A stretch of DNA of 64,000 nt from Bacillus_BE sp042263505 (GTDB lineage: Bacteria > Bacillota > Bacilli > Bacillales > Cytobacillaceae): positions 62,001 to 126,000 of the forward strand of contig NZ_JBHKFI010000002.1 of NCBI RefSeq assembly GCF_042263505.1, written 5' to 3'. Every line of letters starts with the position of its first letter. Position 1 is the first letter of the stretch. A model generated the notes under the pieces. That model was not told the origin of the DNA. It saw only the letters and a program-made list of their open reading frames with translations, and made no database searches. Positions 25,053 to 33,312 of the stretch are shown one piece after another. The position numbers were made by a program, and so were the translations under genes.

Positions 25053-25730
25053 TTATTTTTGATAGTAACAAAAGATGGCCTGAATCATGGAACGGACTTG
25101 TAATTTTCCTGGTGCAATCGGTGTTGTTGTCGCGGCCTTGACATTCTGAAAGGTTGCAAATGGAATCGGGATAGGTTTCGTTTCCATTATTTCCGATATA
25201 GATAGTGGAGTTTTAATTAATTGAATGTTTAAAGAACCTGCAAGGGTCTCGGCTTTATCAAGGGCGTTGTTCATGGCAAGTGTGAGGGCGCGTTTGTAAA
25301 AAGCATCTGGATTGGATAAGGAAAACTCGATATTTCTAATTGTATTTGCTCCGTTAGTTACTGCTGTATCTACAACCGCACCAACATTTTGAATGTCTGA
25401 AACCGTGATGTTTAACAAATGATCTACCTTATATCCACGGAATATTTGCTTGTTGTCTACATAATCGTACTGTGGATAAATGGAATATTCGGTAGTTCTG
25501 ATATCATCTGCTGTAATCCCTATTTTTTGAAGAGCTGTTTGCACCTTTTGAATAATCTCAGCATTATCTGATTGGGCTTTCTTTAATTCGCGATGTTCTG
25601 TTGACACCCCAAGAATAATATTCGCTTCATCTGGCTGCGCATTAACTATTCCCTCGCCAATGACCTTCATTGTGAAGGATTCACTTCTTGTTGTCTTTTG
25701 ATAATAAGGATACCCGCGAAAATGTTGCAA
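25053..25730 (-). CDS. SIMPL (DUF541) domain protein
   Basis: This 225-residue protein has the SIMPL fold: MKVIGEGIVNAQPDEANIILGV near residue 21, then AQSDNAEIIQKVQTALQKIGI, DDIRTTEYSIYPQYDYVDNK, FRGYKVDHLLNITVSDIQNVG and ALTLAMNNALDKAETLAGSL. No signal peptide is evident, though many relatives are exported. TTG 25730 follows GGAGG by four bases. Function is unknown; some SIMPL proteins are linked to oxidative stress or interleukin signalling in other organisms. It lies just downstream of the phosphatase gene on the same strand, 72 bases away. Confidence 0.87.
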   Translation of the reverse strand: MQHFRGYPYYQKTTRSESFTMKVIGEGIVNAQPDEANIILGVSTEHRELKKAQSDNAEIIQKVQTALQKIGITADDIRTTEYSIYPQYDYVDNKQIFRGYKVDHLLNITVSDIQNVGAVVDTAVTNGANTIRNIEFSLSNPDAFYKRALTLAMNNALDKAETLAGSLNIQLIKTPLSISEIMETKPIPIPFATFQNVKAATTTPIAPGKLQVRSMIQAIFCYYQK

Positions 25731-25802
25731 AATTCCTCCCCCTTGCCATCAATAGTTTTTTTATATTAAATGTACTTGGAAAGAAAAAAAAAATGCGCAA
25801 AT

Positions 25803-27179
25803 TCAAAGTGGATAGCCCATTATTTTACCAATAATTCTTGGGACATCTACATTATTTAAGACACCTTCAAATTCTTCACTGCCATCTCCAAAGGCAAATA
25901 AAGGGACTGGATTGCCTGTATGCCCACCTGTACTACTAAGTAAGCGATTTTCATTGCTACTAACTCCTGCATGATTGTGTGCAGCAATCAGACTGCCAAT
26001 TTCCCAAGCAATATGGGATTCCTGATAAACCATTTCATTTTCATGATTACATGTATTAATAAAATCCGTGATTGCTTGATTGTTTAATTGGAGATGGGCA
26101 TAACGTTGCAAAACTTCCTTCATCTTTCTTATATCCTCTATTTTTTTGTCCTTTGTTTTTACTAAGTCTGCCATGTACGATGAAGACACTGAAATATTTT
26201 TAAGTGCCTTTATGTTTATAGGCTCCGGCTCAGAAATGCCCATCGTTTCGTGATCTGCTGTTACAACAACAAGGGTATCTTGCTTTTTTTTGGCCCATTC
26301 TACGGCATATTGGACTGCTTGATCAAATTCAATCGTTTCTTTCCAGATGCTTGTGATATCTGCTGAATGGGAGGCATGGTCGATACGTGCTCCCTCTACC
26401 ATTAAGAAAAACCCATTTGGGTTTTGAGCTAGAATCTCGAGTCCCTTCTCTGTCATTTCTGTTAAGGATGGCTCCTTGCTTTTTTTCTCATCACGGTCAA
26501 TTTTAAAGTTCATATGGCTTTGGTTAAATAAACCAAGCAGTTTTTCTCCTTTTGCGGTTGCAAGTTCTTCCTTATTGGTGACAAAGGTATACCCATTTTT
26601 TTGAAATTCAGTAATTAGATCCTTCTCGTCTGGTGCTGTTTTTTTGAATTTATTGGCACCACCCCCCAAGAGAACATCTACTTGGTTTTTTAATTGTTGA
26701 GAGGCAATGTCCCGTTGATTAGCCCAGCGGTCGGATACGCTCGCAGTGAAGGCAGCTGGAGTCGCGTCGGTAACGGAGCTGGTTGTGATGATACCTGTTT
26801 TTTTGCCATCGTTTTTAAATTTATCAAGAATGCTATCGATTTCCTGTTTATTTGGCTTCATCCCGATCATTTCATTATTGGTTTTAAATCCTGTTGCTAA
26901 TGCAGTTCCCCCCGCAGCTGAATCTGTAACAAATTGGTTAGCTGAATCTGTATGTACATAGGCAACGTTTGGCAAAGTTTCCATAAATAGTTTTCCACTT
27001 TTTCCATGCTCAAATAAACGAGCAATTTCCATTTGTCCAAAGCCCATTCCATCGCCAATCATATAGATAACATTTTTGGGTTTAGAAATTTCTTTTGTTT
27101 GTGCAAAGACGCTGCTAGTAAATGAATATTCACCAATGAGCAATCCACAAAGGAGAAAGCAAATAGTATTTTTTTTCAT
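25803..27179 (-). CDS. Secreted alkaline phosphatase
   Basis: The PhoA-type metal-dependent phosphomonoesterase has 458 residues. Residues 1-26 are a signal peptide (KKNTICFLLCGLLIGEYSF, cleavage near VFA-QT). The catalytic domain shows NVIYMIGDGMGFGQ (zinc/metal Asp), VTDSAAGGTALATG with the nucleophilic serine near 87, ATPAAFTAS, MVEGARIDHASHSAD, VVTADHETMG and a late GGHTGNPVPLFAFG. ATG 27179 follows AAAAGGAG by six bases. In family members it scavenges phosphate outside the cell; a Pho-type operator was not recognised upstream. It is divergent from spoIIIAA. Confidence 0.95.
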   Translation of the reverse strand: MKKNTICFLLCGLLIGEYSFTSSVFAQTKEISKPKNVIYMIGDGMGFGQMEIARLFEHGKSGKLFMETLPNVAYVHTDSANQFVTDSAAGGTALATGFKTNNEMIGMKPNKQEIDSILDKFKNDGKKTGIITTSSVTDATPAAFTASVSDRWANQRDIASQQLKNQVDVLLGGGANKFKKTAPDEKDLITEFQKNGYTFVTNKEELATAKGEKLLGLFNQSHMNFKIDRDEKKSKEPSLTEMTEKGLEILAQNPNGFFLMVEGARIDHASHSADITSIWKETIEFDQAVQYAVEWAKKKQDTLVVVTADHETMGISEPEPINIKALKNISVSSSYMADLVKTKDKKIEDIRKMKEVLQRYAHLQLNNQAITDFINTCNHENEMVYQESHIAWEIGSLIAAHNHAGVSSNENRLLSSTGGHTGNPVPLFAFGDGSEEFEGVLNNVDVPRIIGKIMGYPL

Positions 27180-27260
27180 AAAAAACTCCTTTTCCATTTT
27201 TTAATCCTCATAAAAAATAAGAGGGGGATGTCTTAGAATGAGATTCTCTCTTGAAAAAAG

Positions 27261-27288
27261 TCATAATGTGGTCAAGCAGGCATACATT
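27261..27288 (+). promoter_or_regulatory. Sigma-E-type promoter of the spoIIIA operon
   Basis: TCATAAT (27261-27267), 13-base spacer, CATACATT (27281-27288). This fits the mother-cell sigma-E pattern (kmATATT, 13-15 bases, CATACAhT) and lies about 85 bases before spoIIIAA, whose operon is known to be under sigma-E in B. subtilis. Confidence 0.65.
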
Positions 27289-27374
27289 TAATTAAGAGAA
27301 CGCAGGTGGGACGCATTATCCATAGTATGTATCCAAACAAAGATATGAATGTAAAAAATATGGAGGGGTACTAG

Positions 27375-28298
27375 GTGGATACAGTATTCGAAATATTACC
27401 CAAAAATCTATCTGAACAATTGAAAGAAATTCCTGCTTTTTTATTAGAGGAAATGGAGGAAATCCGCATTCGCATTAATAAGCCGATGGAAGTGACAATT
27501 AAGGGAGTCCCACGTTTTTCTTCTTACATTGTTCAACCAGAGGATGCGATTCAACTTTTGAATAAAATTAGTCATTTTTCGATTTATACAATGGAAGAAG
27601 AGTTAAAGCGCGGCTATGTGACGATTGCTGGAGGACACCGCATTGGGCTTGCTGGTAAAGTGATCCTAGAGCATGGTGCCGTTAAAGCGATCAGAGATGT
27701 CTCCTCCTTTAATATTCGGATTGCCAGAGAGAAAATTGGGATTGCGGAAAAACTAATTCCTTTTTTATATAACGAAGGCTGGCTCCATACAATGATTATT
27801 GGGCCGCCTCAAACCGGTAAAACAACTTTGCTTCGTGATATAGCAAGAATTGTTTCCAGCGGTGAGCCCAAGCAAAGGATTGATGCGAGAAAAGTTGGGA
27901 TTGTAGATGAAAGATCAGAAATTGCTGGGTGTATACATGGGATTCCTCAGCTAACTTTTGGACCGAGAATGGATGTTTTAGATAGCTGTCCAAAAGCAGA
28001 AGGAATGATGATGATGATTCGCTCAATGAGTCCAGATGTGTTAGTAGTGGACGAAATCGGCAGAAAGGAAGATGGTGAGGCGATCTTAGAGGCCGTTCAC
28101 TCAGGGATTAAGCTGATGATGACAGCACATGGAATGAACCTCAATGAATTGAAAAATCGTCCTACGATGAGACCAATCCTTGAATTAGGTATTTTCCAAA
28201 GGTATGTAGAATTAAGCAGAAGCAGTGGTCCTGGAACATTGATGTCGATTAAAAATCACGATGGTGAAGAAATTTACACAAAAGTGAGAGTGACATAA
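27375..28298 (+). CDS. spoIIIAA: Stage III sporulation protein AA (ATPase)
   Basis: This 307-residue GspE/AAA-like ATPase of the SpoIIIA-SpoIIQ transenvelope channel acts in the mother cell after engulfment. Walker A GPPQTGKTTLLRD begins near residue 143, followed by VGIVDERSEIAG, MDVLDSCPKAEGMMM and DVLVVDEIGR (Walker B). GTG start with GGAGGGG upstream. It is the first of eight genes, with spoIIIAB starting at the very next base after its stop. Confidence 0.96.
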   Translation: MDTVFEILPKNLSEQLKEIPAFLLEEMEEIRIRINKPMEVTIKGVPRFSSYIVQPEDAIQLLNKISHFSIYTMEEELKRGYVTIAGGHRIGLAGKVILEHGAVKAIRDVSSFNIRIAREKIGIAEKLIPFLYNEGWLHTMIIGPPQTGKTTLLRDIARIVSSGEPKQRIDARKVGIVDERSEIAGCIHGIPQLTFGPRMDVLDSCPKAEGMMMMIRSMSPDVLVVDEIGRKEDGEAILEAVHSGIKLMMTAHGMNLNELKNRPTMRPILELGIFQRYVELSRSSGPGTLMSIKNHDGEEIYTKVRVT

Positions 28299-28814
28299 AT
28301 GATCAAACTAATCGGTGCTTTTTTTATCATTGCTGCGACGACATGGGCGGGATTTGAAGCATCAAGGCGTTTTTCCGAGCGCCCAAAGCAGCTAAGACAG
28401 TTAAAATCAGCACTTCAATCTTTAGAGGCAGAAATTATGTATGGCCATACCCCGTTGCATGAAGCATCAAGGCGAATTTCCTCGCAAATCTCTAAACCGT
28501 TATCCTTATTTTTTGAATCCTTTGCCTTGAAATTAACCAATTCAGATACAACAGTAAAAATTGCATGGGAACAAAGTCTTAAGGAAGTATGGGCATCTAC
28601 GGCTTTGCAGCAAGGAGAATTTGAAGTCATGAAACAGTTTGGCGAGACGCTTGGTAGACATGATAAAGTCTCCCAACAAAAGCAAATCAGATTGGCCCTT
28701 TCTCATTTAGAAAGAGAAGAAGGAGACGCTTATGATAAGCAAGGAAAGTATGAAAAAATGTTTAAAAGCTTAGGATTCTTATCAGGATTATTGTTGAGTA
28801 TTTTATTGATGTAA
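28299..28814 (+). CDS. spoIIIAB: Stage III sporulation protein AB
   Basis: This 171-residue protein has an N-terminal hydrophobic helix (KLIGAFFIIAATTWAGFEAS), a GspF-like helical middle part (RQLKSALQSLEAEIMYGHTPL) and a C-terminal membrane segment (LGFLSGLLLSILLM). It resembles half of a GspF platform protein and is thought to partner SpoIIIAA. It begins directly after the spoIIIAA stop, so translation is coupled. Confidence 0.94.
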   Translation: MIKLIGAFFIIAATTWAGFEASRRFSERPKQLRQLKSALQSLEAEIMYGHTPLHEASRRISSQISKPLSLFFESFALKLTNSDTTVKIAWEQSLKEVWASTALQQGEFEVMKQFGETLGRHDKVSQQKQIRLALSHLEREEGDAYDKQGKYEKMFKSLGFLSGLLLSILLM

Positions 28815-28832
28815 GTTTTAGGAGGAATATTC

Positions 28833-29039
28833 ATGGGGTTAGATGTCGATATCATCTTCAAAATTGCTGGTGTAGGAATTGTGGTTGCATTTCTTCATAC
28901 GATTTTGGACCAAGTGGGGAAAAAAGAATATGCCCAATGGGTTACCTTGTTTGGCTTTATCTATATTTTATTTATGGTCGCTACCATCGTGGATGATTTA
29001 TTTCAAAAAATCAAATCTGTCTTTTTATTTCAAGGGTAA
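28833..29039 (+). CDS. spoIIIAC: Stage III sporulation protein AC
   Basis: This 68-residue membrane protein has two hydrophobic helices, IFKIAGVGIVVAFLHTILDQ and YAQWVTLFGFIYILFMVATI. Length and sequence are standard for SpoIIIAC, which is related to SpoIIIAD. AGGAGG precedes the ATG. Confidence 0.95.
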   Translation: MGLDVDIIFKIAGVGIVVAFLHTILDQVGKKEYAQWVTLFGFIYILFMVATIVDDLFQKIKSVFLFQG

Positions 29040-29054
29040 AAGGGGGAATCAGCC

Positions 29055-29444
29055 ATTGAGATCTTTCAAATAGTTGGGGTTGCCCTCGTTTCTACTTTTT
29101 TGGCTCTCATCGTAAAAGAACAAAAACCTAATTTCGCTTTTTTGCTTATCGTCTTTGTTGGTTGTGCCATTTTCCTATTTCTTGTCGATCAAATTTACGC
29201 GATTATTCATATGCTTGAGAATATTGCCGTTCATGCAAAGGTTAATATGGTTTATTTAGAAACAATCTTGAAGATTATTGGAATTGCTTATATTGCGGAG
29301 TTCGCCTCGCAAATTACAAAGGACGCGGGTCAAAGTGCAATCGCATCCAAGATCGAGCTTGGTGGCAAAATTCTTATTTTAGCGATGGCGATCCCTATTT
29401 TAACGGTTATGATTGAAACCATTATCAAATTAATTCCGAATTAA
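29055..29444 (+). CDS. spoIIIAD: Stage III sporulation protein AD, apparent ATT start
   Basis: This 129-residue SpoIIIAC-related membrane protein has four hydrophobic helices and the family hallmark LIVKEQKPNFAFLLIVFVG and IGIAYIAEFASQITKDAGQ. The conserved N-terminus reads (I)EIFQIVGVALVSTFLAL, and the only in-frame codon that could begin it is ATT 29055, eight bases after AGGGGG; the frame upstream runs back to the spoIIIAC stop without ATG, GTG or TTG. The TTG at 29056 is out of frame and stops after five codons. Starting at TTG 29100 would delete the first helix and leave no ribosome binding site. ATT initiation is therefore the best reading. Confidence 0.85.
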   Translation: MEIFQIVGVALVSTFLALIVKEQKPNFAFLLIVFVGCAIFLFLVDQIYAIIHMLENIAVHAKVNMVYLETILKIIGIAYIAEFASQITKDAGQSAIASKIELGGKILILAMAIPILTVMIETIIKLIPN

Positions 29445-29473
29445 ATGCAGCACTTTTTGAGTAGGTGAAAATA

Positions 29474-30676
29474 ATGAAGCAGTGGATATTCATGATTACC
29501 TTTTTTGTGTTTGTACTGTCTTTCTTGTTTACTCCAAATGTACAAGCAGTCACAACCGATGAGAGCAATAAAGAAGAAATTAATAGCCCCAAAGATCTTG
29601 TTGACCAACAAATCGATACGCTTGATTTAGATGAACTGAAGGGATTTTGGGAGGAAGTTACTACAAAGTATGGCGGTTATTTACCAGAAAGCCAAAAAGG
29701 AAGTTTGTATGATTTTATCAAAGGGGACAAGCATTTTTCATTTGAAAATTGGGGAAAGGGGATTCTAAAGTTTATTTTCCATGAATTCATCGTCAATGGA
29801 AAGCTATTAGGATCGCTTATTATTTTGACCGTATTTAGCATGTTTTTACAATCACTGCAAAATGCCTTTGAGCAAGGGACTATTAGTAAGGTTGCTTATG
29901 CAATTGTGTTTATGGTCCTGATCATTTTGGCACTCAATAGCTTTCGTGTTGCCATTGATTATACAAATGAGGCCATCAGTACGATGACATCATTTATTTT
30001 AGCCTTGACCCCATTGCTTTTAGCCTTAATTGCTTCCTCAGGGGGATTAGTATCTGCAGCTTTCTTTCATCCCGTTATTCTTTTCCTGATGAATACAAGC
30101 GGAACGTTCATCCAATACATCATTCTACCCTTATTGTTTCTTTCTGCACTCCTCAGCATTGTCAGTATTTTAAGTGAGCATTACAAGGTAACGCAACTGG
30201 CAAATCTAATTAGAAATTGGAGCATTGGTCTTTTAGGGCTATTTTTAACCGTCTTTCTTGGGGTTATTTCAGTTCAAGGGGCATCAAGTGCGGTAACGGA
30301 TGGGATTACGATCCGCACGGCAAAATTTATAACAGGAAATTTTATTCCAGTAATTGGAAGAATGTTTACTGATGCAACAGACACGGTCATCAGTGCCTCA
30401 CTTTTATTGAAAAATACAGTTGGCATTGCCGGAGTAGCCATTCTTCTTATGATTGCCGCTTTTCCTGCCCTAAAAATCCTCATGATTTCCTTTATTTATA
30501 AATTTGCAGCTGCTATATTACAGCCGCTTGGTGGTGGACCGGTCATTCAATGCCTTGATGTGATAAGCAAGAGTATCATGTATGTGTTTGCTGCGTTGGC
30601 AATTGTTTCCCTTATGTTCTTTTTAAGTATTACCGTTATTATTGCAGCCGGAAATTTAACGATGATGGTTCGCTAG
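29474..30676 (+). CDS. spoIIIAE: Stage III sporulation protein AE
   Basis: This 400-residue polytopic membrane protein begins with a signal-like segment (WIFMITFFVFVLSFLFTPNV, then QA) and an extracellular stretch. At least seven helices follow, including LLGSLIILTVFSMFLQSLQN, FILALTPLLLALIASSGGLV and VQGASSAVTDGITIRTAKF in the conserved C-terminal part. It is the largest membrane component of the feeding-tube channel. ATG 29474 has AGGTG six bases upstream and is favoured over the in-frame GTG 29465, which is part of that site. Confidence 0.95.
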   Translation: MKQWIFMITFFVFVLSFLFTPNVQAVTTDESNKEEINSPKDLVDQQIDTLDLDELKGFWEEVTTKYGGYLPESQKGSLYDFIKGDKHFSFENWGKGILKFIFHEFIVNGKLLGSLIILTVFSMFLQSLQNAFEQGTISKVAYAIVFMVLIILALNSFRVAIDYTNEAISTMTSFILALTPLLLALIASSGGLVSAAFFHPVILFLMNTSGTFIQYIILPLLFLSALLSIVSILSEHYKVTQLANLIRNWSIGLLGLFLTVFLGVISVQGASSAVTDGITIRTAKFITGNFIPVIGRMFTDATDTVISASLLLKNTVGIAGVAILLMIAAFPALKILMISFIYKFAAAILQPLGGGPVIQCLDVISKSIMYVFAALAIVSLMFFLSITVIIAAGNLTMMVR

Positions 30677-30690
30677 GAGGACGTTAAGAA

Positions 30691-31296
30691 GTGGATTTCA
30701 TAAAGGAATGGATTACCAACATTATTCTATTTGTTTTACTTGCCACGGTCATTGATATGCTCCTTCCTAACTCTTCTTTGCAGAAATATACAAAAATGGT
30801 AACTGGTCTTCTGCTGATGGCTATTATTCTCTCACCTATTTTAAAGCTGGTTTCACAGGATTTTAAAATCCCAAGCTTAGAGATGATTCAAGAAAAAAAT
30901 GCAGAAAATTTAATAGAAATTAAGAAAAAAGAAATACAAGCCTCACAAAGTGCATATATTTTAGAACAAACGGCTGTCCAAATGAAAAAGGAAGCCCAAG
31001 AGGAGTTGATGGCAAGATACGGATTAATGATTTCAGATATCGATTTTTCAGTTATGGACGAAGCTCAAGGAAAATTCCCAGAAAATGTGCAAAAGATTTC
31101 AGTGAAGCTGAAATCAGTGAGTAAAGAGAACAGGGCTGTCGAAGCGATTAACAAAGTGGAAATTAATACTGTCGATTCCCCTCCAACGAATGAGCATTCC
31201 GATACATTAGAAAGTATCGCATCACTACTTTCTGAGACATGGGGTGTCGGGAAAGAAACGATTGATGTCATGGTAGAAGGGGGGAGCATCTCGTAA
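30691..31296 (+). CDS. spoIIIAF: Stage III sporulation protein AF
   Basis: This 201-residue protein has two N-terminal membrane helices (WITNIILFVLLATVIDMLLP and MVTGLLLMAIILSPILKLV) followed by a soluble ring-building-motif-like domain. It is part of the SpoIIIA channel. GTG start with GGAGG about ten bases upstream. spoIIIAG begins at the base after its stop. Confidence 0.93.
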   Translation: MDFIKEWITNIILFVLLATVIDMLLPNSSLQKYTKMVTGLLLMAIILSPILKLVSQDFKIPSLEMIQEKNAENLIEIKKKEIQASQSAYILEQTAVQMKKEAQEELMARYGLMISDIDFSVMDEAQGKFPENVQKISVKLKSVSKENRAVEAINKVEINTVDSPPTNEHSDTLESIASLLSETWGVGKETIDVMVEGGSIS

Positions 31297-31944
31297 ATGG
31301 ATCAGGACAAAGGACCGATTTCGACATTAAAAAAATTCTTTTCCAATGGTGACAGTGGAAATAAGAAAAATAAATATCAATATTTGCTCCTTGTTCTTAT
31401 ATTTGGAGCCTTTATCATGCTTTTAAGCAATTTTCTATTTGGCGGGGAGTCGAAAAGTGATTTACCTGTTTTCAATAATCAAACCAATAACGGTGGAAGT
31501 ACTGAGGCCATTGGACAATCAAAATCTAATAATAATGATGTAATTAAAGACTATGAAAATCAATATGAGAATCAGTTAAAGGAAGCACTAGAAAGGATAA
31601 ATGGGGTTGGTGATGTCACAGTTGTTGTCAATGTGGATGCTACAGAAAAACAAGTATTAGAGAAAAATAGAGTAACGAAATCACAAACCACAGAAGAGAC
31701 TGATCCAGAGGGTGGAAAAAGAAGAATAGAGGATCAATCGGAAGATGAACAACTTGTAACAACGAATGAAGGGGAGAATGAAGGCCCCATTGTCGTAGAA
31801 ACAAAGAAGCCTGAAATTCGTGGCGTTCTTGTTGTGGCTAAAGGCGCTGAAAATGTCCAGGTAAAAAGTTGGATATATGAGGCGGTTACGAGAGTCCTAG
31901 ATGTACCAATGCACCGAGTGTCTGTCTTACCGAAAAAGAATTAA
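31297..31944 (+). CDS. spoIIIAG: Stage III sporulation protein AG
   Basis: This is the channel ring component SpoIIIAG, 215 residues. One membrane helix (YLLLVLIFGAFIMLLSNFLF) is followed by a soluble domain in the space between the two membranes: the ring-building motif LKEALERINGVGDVTVVVNVD and the later IRGVLVVAKGAENVQVKSWI, VLDVPMHRVSVLPK. An acidic insert (KSQTTEETDPEGGKRRIEDQ) separates them, as in the large SpoIIIAG ring. Confidence 0.95.
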   Translation: MDQDKGPISTLKKFFSNGDSGNKKNKYQYLLLVLIFGAFIMLLSNFLFGGESKSDLPVFNNQTNNGGSTEAIGQSKSNNNDVIKDYENQYENQLKEALERINGVGDVTVVVNVDATEKQVLEKNRVTKSQTTEETDPEGGKRRIEDQSEDEQLVTTNEGENEGPIVVETKKPEIRGVLVVAKGAENVQVKSWIYEAVTRVLDVPMHRVSVLPKKN

Positions 31945-31957
31945 GGGGGAGTCATAA

Positions 31958-32530
31958 ATGTTATTAAAAAAGCAAACGGTTTGGTTATTAACGATGTTGA
32001 GTTTAGTCGTTGTGTTATCGGTGTATTACATTACTTCACCAGAGCCAAAAGGAAACCAATTAACTGCTGTTGAGGAAAAATCAAAAGATGAAATGAAGGA
32101 TACAACTAAGAGTGCCAAAGAGAATACAGCACCAAAAGAAGATGCGGATGGTTCTACTGTTATTTCAGATAGTGCATCAGATGAACAATTTGAACAATTA
32201 CGTCTGGATATGGAAGCAAAAAGAAGTGAAGAAAAAGAGAGATTAACAGATATTATGGCTTCAACCGATCTACCTTCAGAGCAAAGAAATGAAGCCATAG
32301 AAAAAATGAATCAATTAGATGAAATTGCGCAAAAGGAGCAATTACTTGAAACCTTAATTATCGCAATGGGTTATGATGATGCGTTAGTCCGTGCGGGTGG
32401 TGATGAAGTGCGGATTACGGTTAAATCTGATAAACATTCTAAAGCGGCAGCTAACAAAATCCTGCAAAAAGTGAAAAATGAACTAGGTCAATTGCAAGCC
32501 GTTGCCGTTGAATTTCAGCCAACTAAATAA
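31958..32530 (+). CDS. spoIIIAH: Stage III sporulation protein AH
   Basis: SpoIIIAH sits in the mother-cell membrane and binds forespore SpoIIQ across the intermembrane space. The 190-residue protein has one helix (TVWLLTMLSLVVVLSVYYI), a charged linker, a coiled segment (FEQLRLDMEAKRSEEKERLT) and the C-terminal YscJ-like domain with LLETLIIAMGYDDALVRAGG. It is the last gene of the operon. Confidence 0.95.
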   Translation: MLLKKQTVWLLTMLSLVVVLSVYYITSPEPKGNQLTAVEEKSKDEMKDTTKSAKENTAPKEDADGSTVISDSASDEQFEQLRLDMEAKRSEEKERLTDIMASTDLPSEQRNEAIEKMNQLDEIAQKEQLLETLIIAMGYDDALVRAGGDEVRITVKSDKHSKAAANKILQKVKNELGQLQAVAVEFQPTK

Positions 32531-32536
32531 TGGAAG

Positions 32537-32566
32537 AAAGAAGGGGGCTTTCCCCTTCTTTTTTTG
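32537..32566 (+). terminator. Terminator of the spoIIIA operon
   Basis: AAAGAAGGGG (32537-32546) pairs with CCCCTTCTTT (32552-32561), followed by T. Confidence 0.9.
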
Positions 32567-32610
32567 TCAAAAAATTGATTATTGGATATAATACGGAGGA
32601 TCCAAAAATT

Positions 32611-32691
32611 ATGCTGATGATTAAAAGTTTGTTTTGGAAGAGTTCACAAATTTTTCGAAATATTAAAAATGGTTTTAAAATATGGGTTTGA
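32611..32691 (+). CDS. Possible 26-residue cationic amphipathic peptide
   Basis: ATG 32611 opens a 26-codon frame beginning MLMIKSLFWKSSQIFRNIK and ending GFKIWV. GGAGG (32595-32599) lies 11 bases upstream, and GATATAAT just before it could be a -10 element. The peptide has four lysines, one arginine, two tryptophans and four phenylalanines and no acidic residue, which suits a membrane-active helix. It lies between the spoIIIA terminator and the acc promoter. No homologue is known to me, and a chance frame is quite possible. Confidence 0.3.
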   Translation: MLMIKSLFWKSSQIFRNIKNGFKIWV

Positions 32692-32724
32692 AAGTGGTAT
32701 TATTAAAATGAAAATAATCTAATA

Positions 32725-32772
32725 TTGAACTTTCACTAGGTGTTAGCGTATGATATTAGTATTTAGTCATAA
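32725..32772 (+). promoter_or_regulatory. accB promoter with a FapR-like operator
   Basis: -35 TTGAAC (32725-32730), 18-base spacer, -10 TATGAT (32749-32754). The sequence TTAGTATTTAGTCATAA (32756-32772) directly after it matches 13 of 17 positions of the FapR site as I remember it (TTAGTACCTAGTATTAA type). A repressor of lipid synthesis bound here would cover the transcription start. This is inference from the pattern. Confidence 0.5.
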
Positions 32773-32799
32773 TAAAGATATTTTTAAGGGGTGGCAGAC

Positions 32800-33297
32800 A
32801 TGTTAAAAGTGCAAGAAATCCGGGAGTTGATCAAACTGGTTGATCAGTCCAATATTGATGAATTCGTTTATGAAAACGATGGTTCAAAAATTAAAATGAA
32901 GAAAAGGTCAGGTGAAACCGTTGCAATTGCTCAACCAGTGAAACAAGTAGCTGTTGAGGAAGTAGTAGCTCCTCAAGTTGTAAAGACAGAAGAAAAACCA
33001 GAAGTAAAAGTGGAAGCACCAGTAAAAGAAGCAGCTGAAGAAGTAGAAGATAGTGAACTACATAAAATCACTTCTCCAATGGTTGGAACTTTTTATCAAT
33101 CATCATCACCTGATGCAGATCCATATGTAAAACAAGGTTCAAAAGTTTCAAAGGATTCTGTTGTATGTATCATCGAAGCTATGAAGCTATTTAACGAAAT
33201 CGAAGCTGAAGTGAATGGTGAGATTGTAGAAATTCTAGTTAAAGATGGTCAGCTTGTTGAATATGGTCAACCATTATTTATCGTAAGGCCTGAATAA
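32800..33297 (+). CDS. accB: Acetyl-CoA carboxylase biotin carboxyl carrier protein
   Basis: AccB carries carboxybiotin between the carboxylase and transferase parts of acetyl-CoA carboxylase. The 165-residue protein has an N-terminal docking region (VQEIRELIKLVDQSNIDEFVY), a valine/glutamate/alanine/lysine-rich linker and the biotinyl domain ending with CIIEAMKLFNEIEA; the biotinylated lysine is about Lys129. ATG 32800 follows AAGGGG by eight bases and is preferred over GTG 32791. accC follows after 15 bases. Confidence 0.95.
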   Translation: MLKVQEIRELIKLVDQSNIDEFVYENDGSKIKMKKRSGETVAIAQPVKQVAVEEVVAPQVVKTEEKPEVKVEAPVKEAAEEVEDSELHKITSPMVGTFYQSSSPDADPYVKQGSKVSKDSVVCIIEAMKLFNEIEAEVNGEIVEILVKDGQLVEYGQPLFIVRPE

Positions 33298-33312
33298 GGG
33301 AGAGTTTTTTTG

